From contig CAMWLB010000236.1 in the NCBI GenBank assembly GCA_947174985.1, positions 1-5,116 on the forward strand: 5,116 nt of DNA, given 5' to 3'. The number at the start of each line of letters is the position of its first letter. The stretch's first letter is position 1. The translations under genes were made by a program, and so were the position numbers. Source of the DNA: an uncultured Lachnospiraceae bacterium (GTDB lineage Bacteria; Bacillota; Clostridia; Lachnospirales; Lachnospiraceae). Under the pieces are notes generated by a model. The model was not told the DNA's origin and ran no database searches. It saw only the letters and a program-made list of their open reading frames with translations. Below, piece by piece: positions 3,558 through 5,116 of the stretch.

Positions 3558-5116
3558 ATGAATACCATACAACCGCCGGTTACAAGGGTCCGCGGGCAGA
3601 ATGTTTTGGAAGAAGCCGACAGAAAAACCGCCCTGCAGCGTTTCTTCGAGCAGTTAAACGACCCGCTTATCTTTATCCTTTTTATCGCTGCCGCCATTTC
3701 CCTGCTCCTAAGGGAATACAGCGACACCGCCATTATCCTTGCCGTCATCTTAGTCAACGCCATTGTCGGCGTCATTCAGGAAGGCAAGGCACAGCGCGCT
3801 CTTGATTCACTCAAGGAAATGACCAGCCCAAAGGCACTTATTTTAGACCACGGAACACAAAAAGGTGGTATCCCAAGGGATACAATACCTAGAGAAATTC
3901 CGGCCAGCGATTTGATTTTAGGGGACATTGTACTGCTCGACGCAGGCAGGCAGGTTCCCGCCGATTTGACACTCATAGAAGTCACAAACCTTAAAATTGA
4001 GGAATCCGCTCTGACCGGCGAGTCCCTGCCTGTGGAAAAGGACACGAAAAAGAATAACAAGGCTTACATGTCAACCAATGTCACCTACGGACGCGGTATA
4101 GGCGTGGTAACAGCAATCGGCATGGACACGGAAATCGGAAAAATTGCGCGTCTGATTAACGAAGCGCCAAACGATGCCACACCTCTGCAAAAACGTCTGG
4201 CAGATTTGGGCAAGATTTTAAGCGTCGTCTCCCTGCTGCTCTGCGCCCTGCTATTCGGCATTGCATTGATGCAGAAGCGAGACATGCTGGAAATGCTGAT
4301 TACCGCCATATCCCTTGCTGTGGCTGCAGTTCCCGAAGGGCTTCCCGCCATCGTAACCATGGTGCTTGCCCTGAGCGTTTCCCGCATGGTAAAGGTAAAT
4401 ACCATCGTAAAAAAGCTGCCCAGCGTGGAAACCCTCGGATGCGTCAGCGTGGTCTGCTCCGACAAGACGGGTACACTAACCCAGAACAAAATGTCCGTGA
4501 CCGAATGTTACACGGAGGGCGCGCTTTTATTTCCCGAGGATTTAGATAGACAGAATCACCGTTACTTTTTGGAAGGCTTCGCGCTCTGCAACGACGCCGT
4601 TATCTCCGATGAAAGGGGACAAAGAAGCAGCTTATACGCTGCCGAGGAAGCTGCCCGCATCGGGGACCCGACGGAGCTTGCGCTGCTCGATTTGGCGGCA
4701 CGCTTCGGCATGTTCCGCCCCGTTCTGGAAAGACGGCTTCCCCGCATTGAGGAAATTGCCTTTGACTCAGACCGCAAAATGATGACGACCCTGCACAGAC
4801 AGGGCTGCACCTGCCTTTCCTACACGAAGGGTTCTCCCGATGAGATTATCAAGCGCTGCCGTTTTGTGCGGGAAAATAACCGGAATACCCCCATGACCCC
4901 GTCGCATAAACGGGACATCTACGACGCTATCCGGCAGATGTCCGGCAAGGCCCTCCGAGTGCTTGCACTCGGCATGAGAACCGGCGACTCTCACCCTGTC
5001 GAAAAAGATTTGACCTTTATCGGGCTGGTCGGCATGAAGGACCCCATACGCCCCGAGGCGAAGGAGGCGGTTCTGGCATGTCACAGCGCCGGCGTACAGA
5101 CCATTATGATTACGGG
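3558..5116 (+). CDS. Calcium-transporting P-type ATPase (P2 type), 3' end beyond window
   Basis: The first 519 codons of an ATPase that normally runs to about 870-900 residues; the frame is open to the window end. It is a membrane pump exporting Ca2+ with ATP. Helices M1-M2 lie at about 37-51 and 56-74, and M3-M4 at 219-237 and 247-270. The actuator motif TGES is at 153-156. M4 carries VAAVPEGLP (255-263), where Glu260 matches the Ca2+-binding Glu309 of SERCA. The phosphorylation site is DKTGTLT with Asp302. The nucleotide domain shows GDPTE (369-373) and KGSPDE (424-429), then MKDPIRPE (493-500), the equivalent of the DPPR motif. These indicate a Ca2+ rather than a heavy-metal or K+ pump; Mn2+ transport is possible. 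Oddities: the N-terminal cytoplasmic segment is very short (about 35 residues before M1, without the usual GLT..EA..RL stretch), and there is a roughly 11-residue insertion with repeated IPR units near 103-113. The gene diverges from the pyrophosphorylase operon. Confidence 0.94.
   Translation, partial: MNTIQPPVTRVRGQNVLEEADRKTALQRFFEQLNDPLIFILFIAAAISLLLREYSDTAIILAVILVNAIVGVIQEGKAQRALDSLKEMTSPKALILDHGTQKGGIPRDTIPREIPASDLILGDIVLLDAGRQVPADLTLIEVTNLKIEESALTGESLPVEKDTKKNNKAYMSTNVTYGRGIGVVTAIGMDTEIGKIARLINEAPNDATPLQKRLADLGKILSVVSLLLCALLFGIALMQKRDMLEMLITAISLAVAAVPEGLPAIVTMVLALSVSRMVKVNTIVKKLPSVETLGCVSVVCSDKTGTLTQNKMSVTECYTEGALLFPEDLDRQNHRYFLEGFALCNDAVISDERGQRSSLYAAEEAARIGDPTELALLDLAARFGMFRPVLERRLPRIEEIAFDSDRKMMTTLHRQGCTCLSYTKGSPDEIIKRCRFVRENNRNTPMTPSHKRDIYDAIRQMSGKALRVLALGMRTGDSHPVEKDLTFIGLVGMKDPIRPEAKEAVLACHSAGVQTIMIT

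Noticed and set aside
3515..4810. Several minus-strand frames opposite the calcium ATPase
   Set aside because: Serine- and arginine-rich shadow translations of a clearly coding plus-strand gene that carries all the P-type ATPase motifs.

Overview
The window looks like ordinary chromosome from a low-to-mid GC Gram-positive anaerobe, most likely a gut Clostridia/Lachnospiraceae-type bacterium. This is inferred from the strong AGGAGG-type ribosome binding sites, from GalE ending in the 'CEDSWRWQSQNP.GY' form common in Firmicutes, and from a PMCA/SERCA-like calcium ATPase of the clostridial kind. No species can be named from the sequence alone.

Layout. (1) 1-126: a short AT-rich upstream region with a possible promoter. 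(2) 127-777, plus strand: a seven-helix hemolysin III/TrhA (PAQR superfamily) membrane protein. (3) 778-1016: a noncoding stretch with a very good extended -10 promoter pointing right and three successive inverted repeats, the strongest a perfect 14-bp stem. It separates the first gene from the 3' end of galE. (4) 1017-3303, minus strand: a two-gene operon, transcribed right to left. It encodes a eukaryotic-type (UAP-like) UDP-sugar pyrophosphorylase followed by GalE, a UDP-hexose 4-epimerase, with 43 bases between them. (5) 3304-3557: a divergent intergenic region holding a good promoter and a structured leader for the operon. (6) 3558-5116, plus strand: the first 519 codons of a P2-type calcium-transporting ATPase, cut by the window end just after the phosphorylation and nucleotide-binding domains.

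How the genes fit together. The two minus-strand enzymes form a nucleotide-sugar unit: the pyrophosphorylase makes a UDP-sugar from UTP and a sugar-1-phosphate, and GalE interconverts its gluco and galacto forms. Two independent sequence clues point to N-acetylhexosamines rather than only Glc/Gal. The pyrophosphorylase resembles eukaryotic UDP-GlcNAc/GalNAc pyrophosphorylase, and GalE carries Asn at the gatekeeper position (Tyr299 in E. coli GalE) that otherwise excludes N-acetylated substrates. The TrhA-like protein and the Ca2+ ATPase are membrane proteins with no visible functional tie to this unit.

I see no defence system, CRISPR array, tRNA, rRNA, complete insertion sequence or phage gene. 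The stretches most worth a second look are the structured island at 833-1016, the predicted hexosamine specificity of the operon, and the unusual N-terminus and A-domain insertion of the ATPase.
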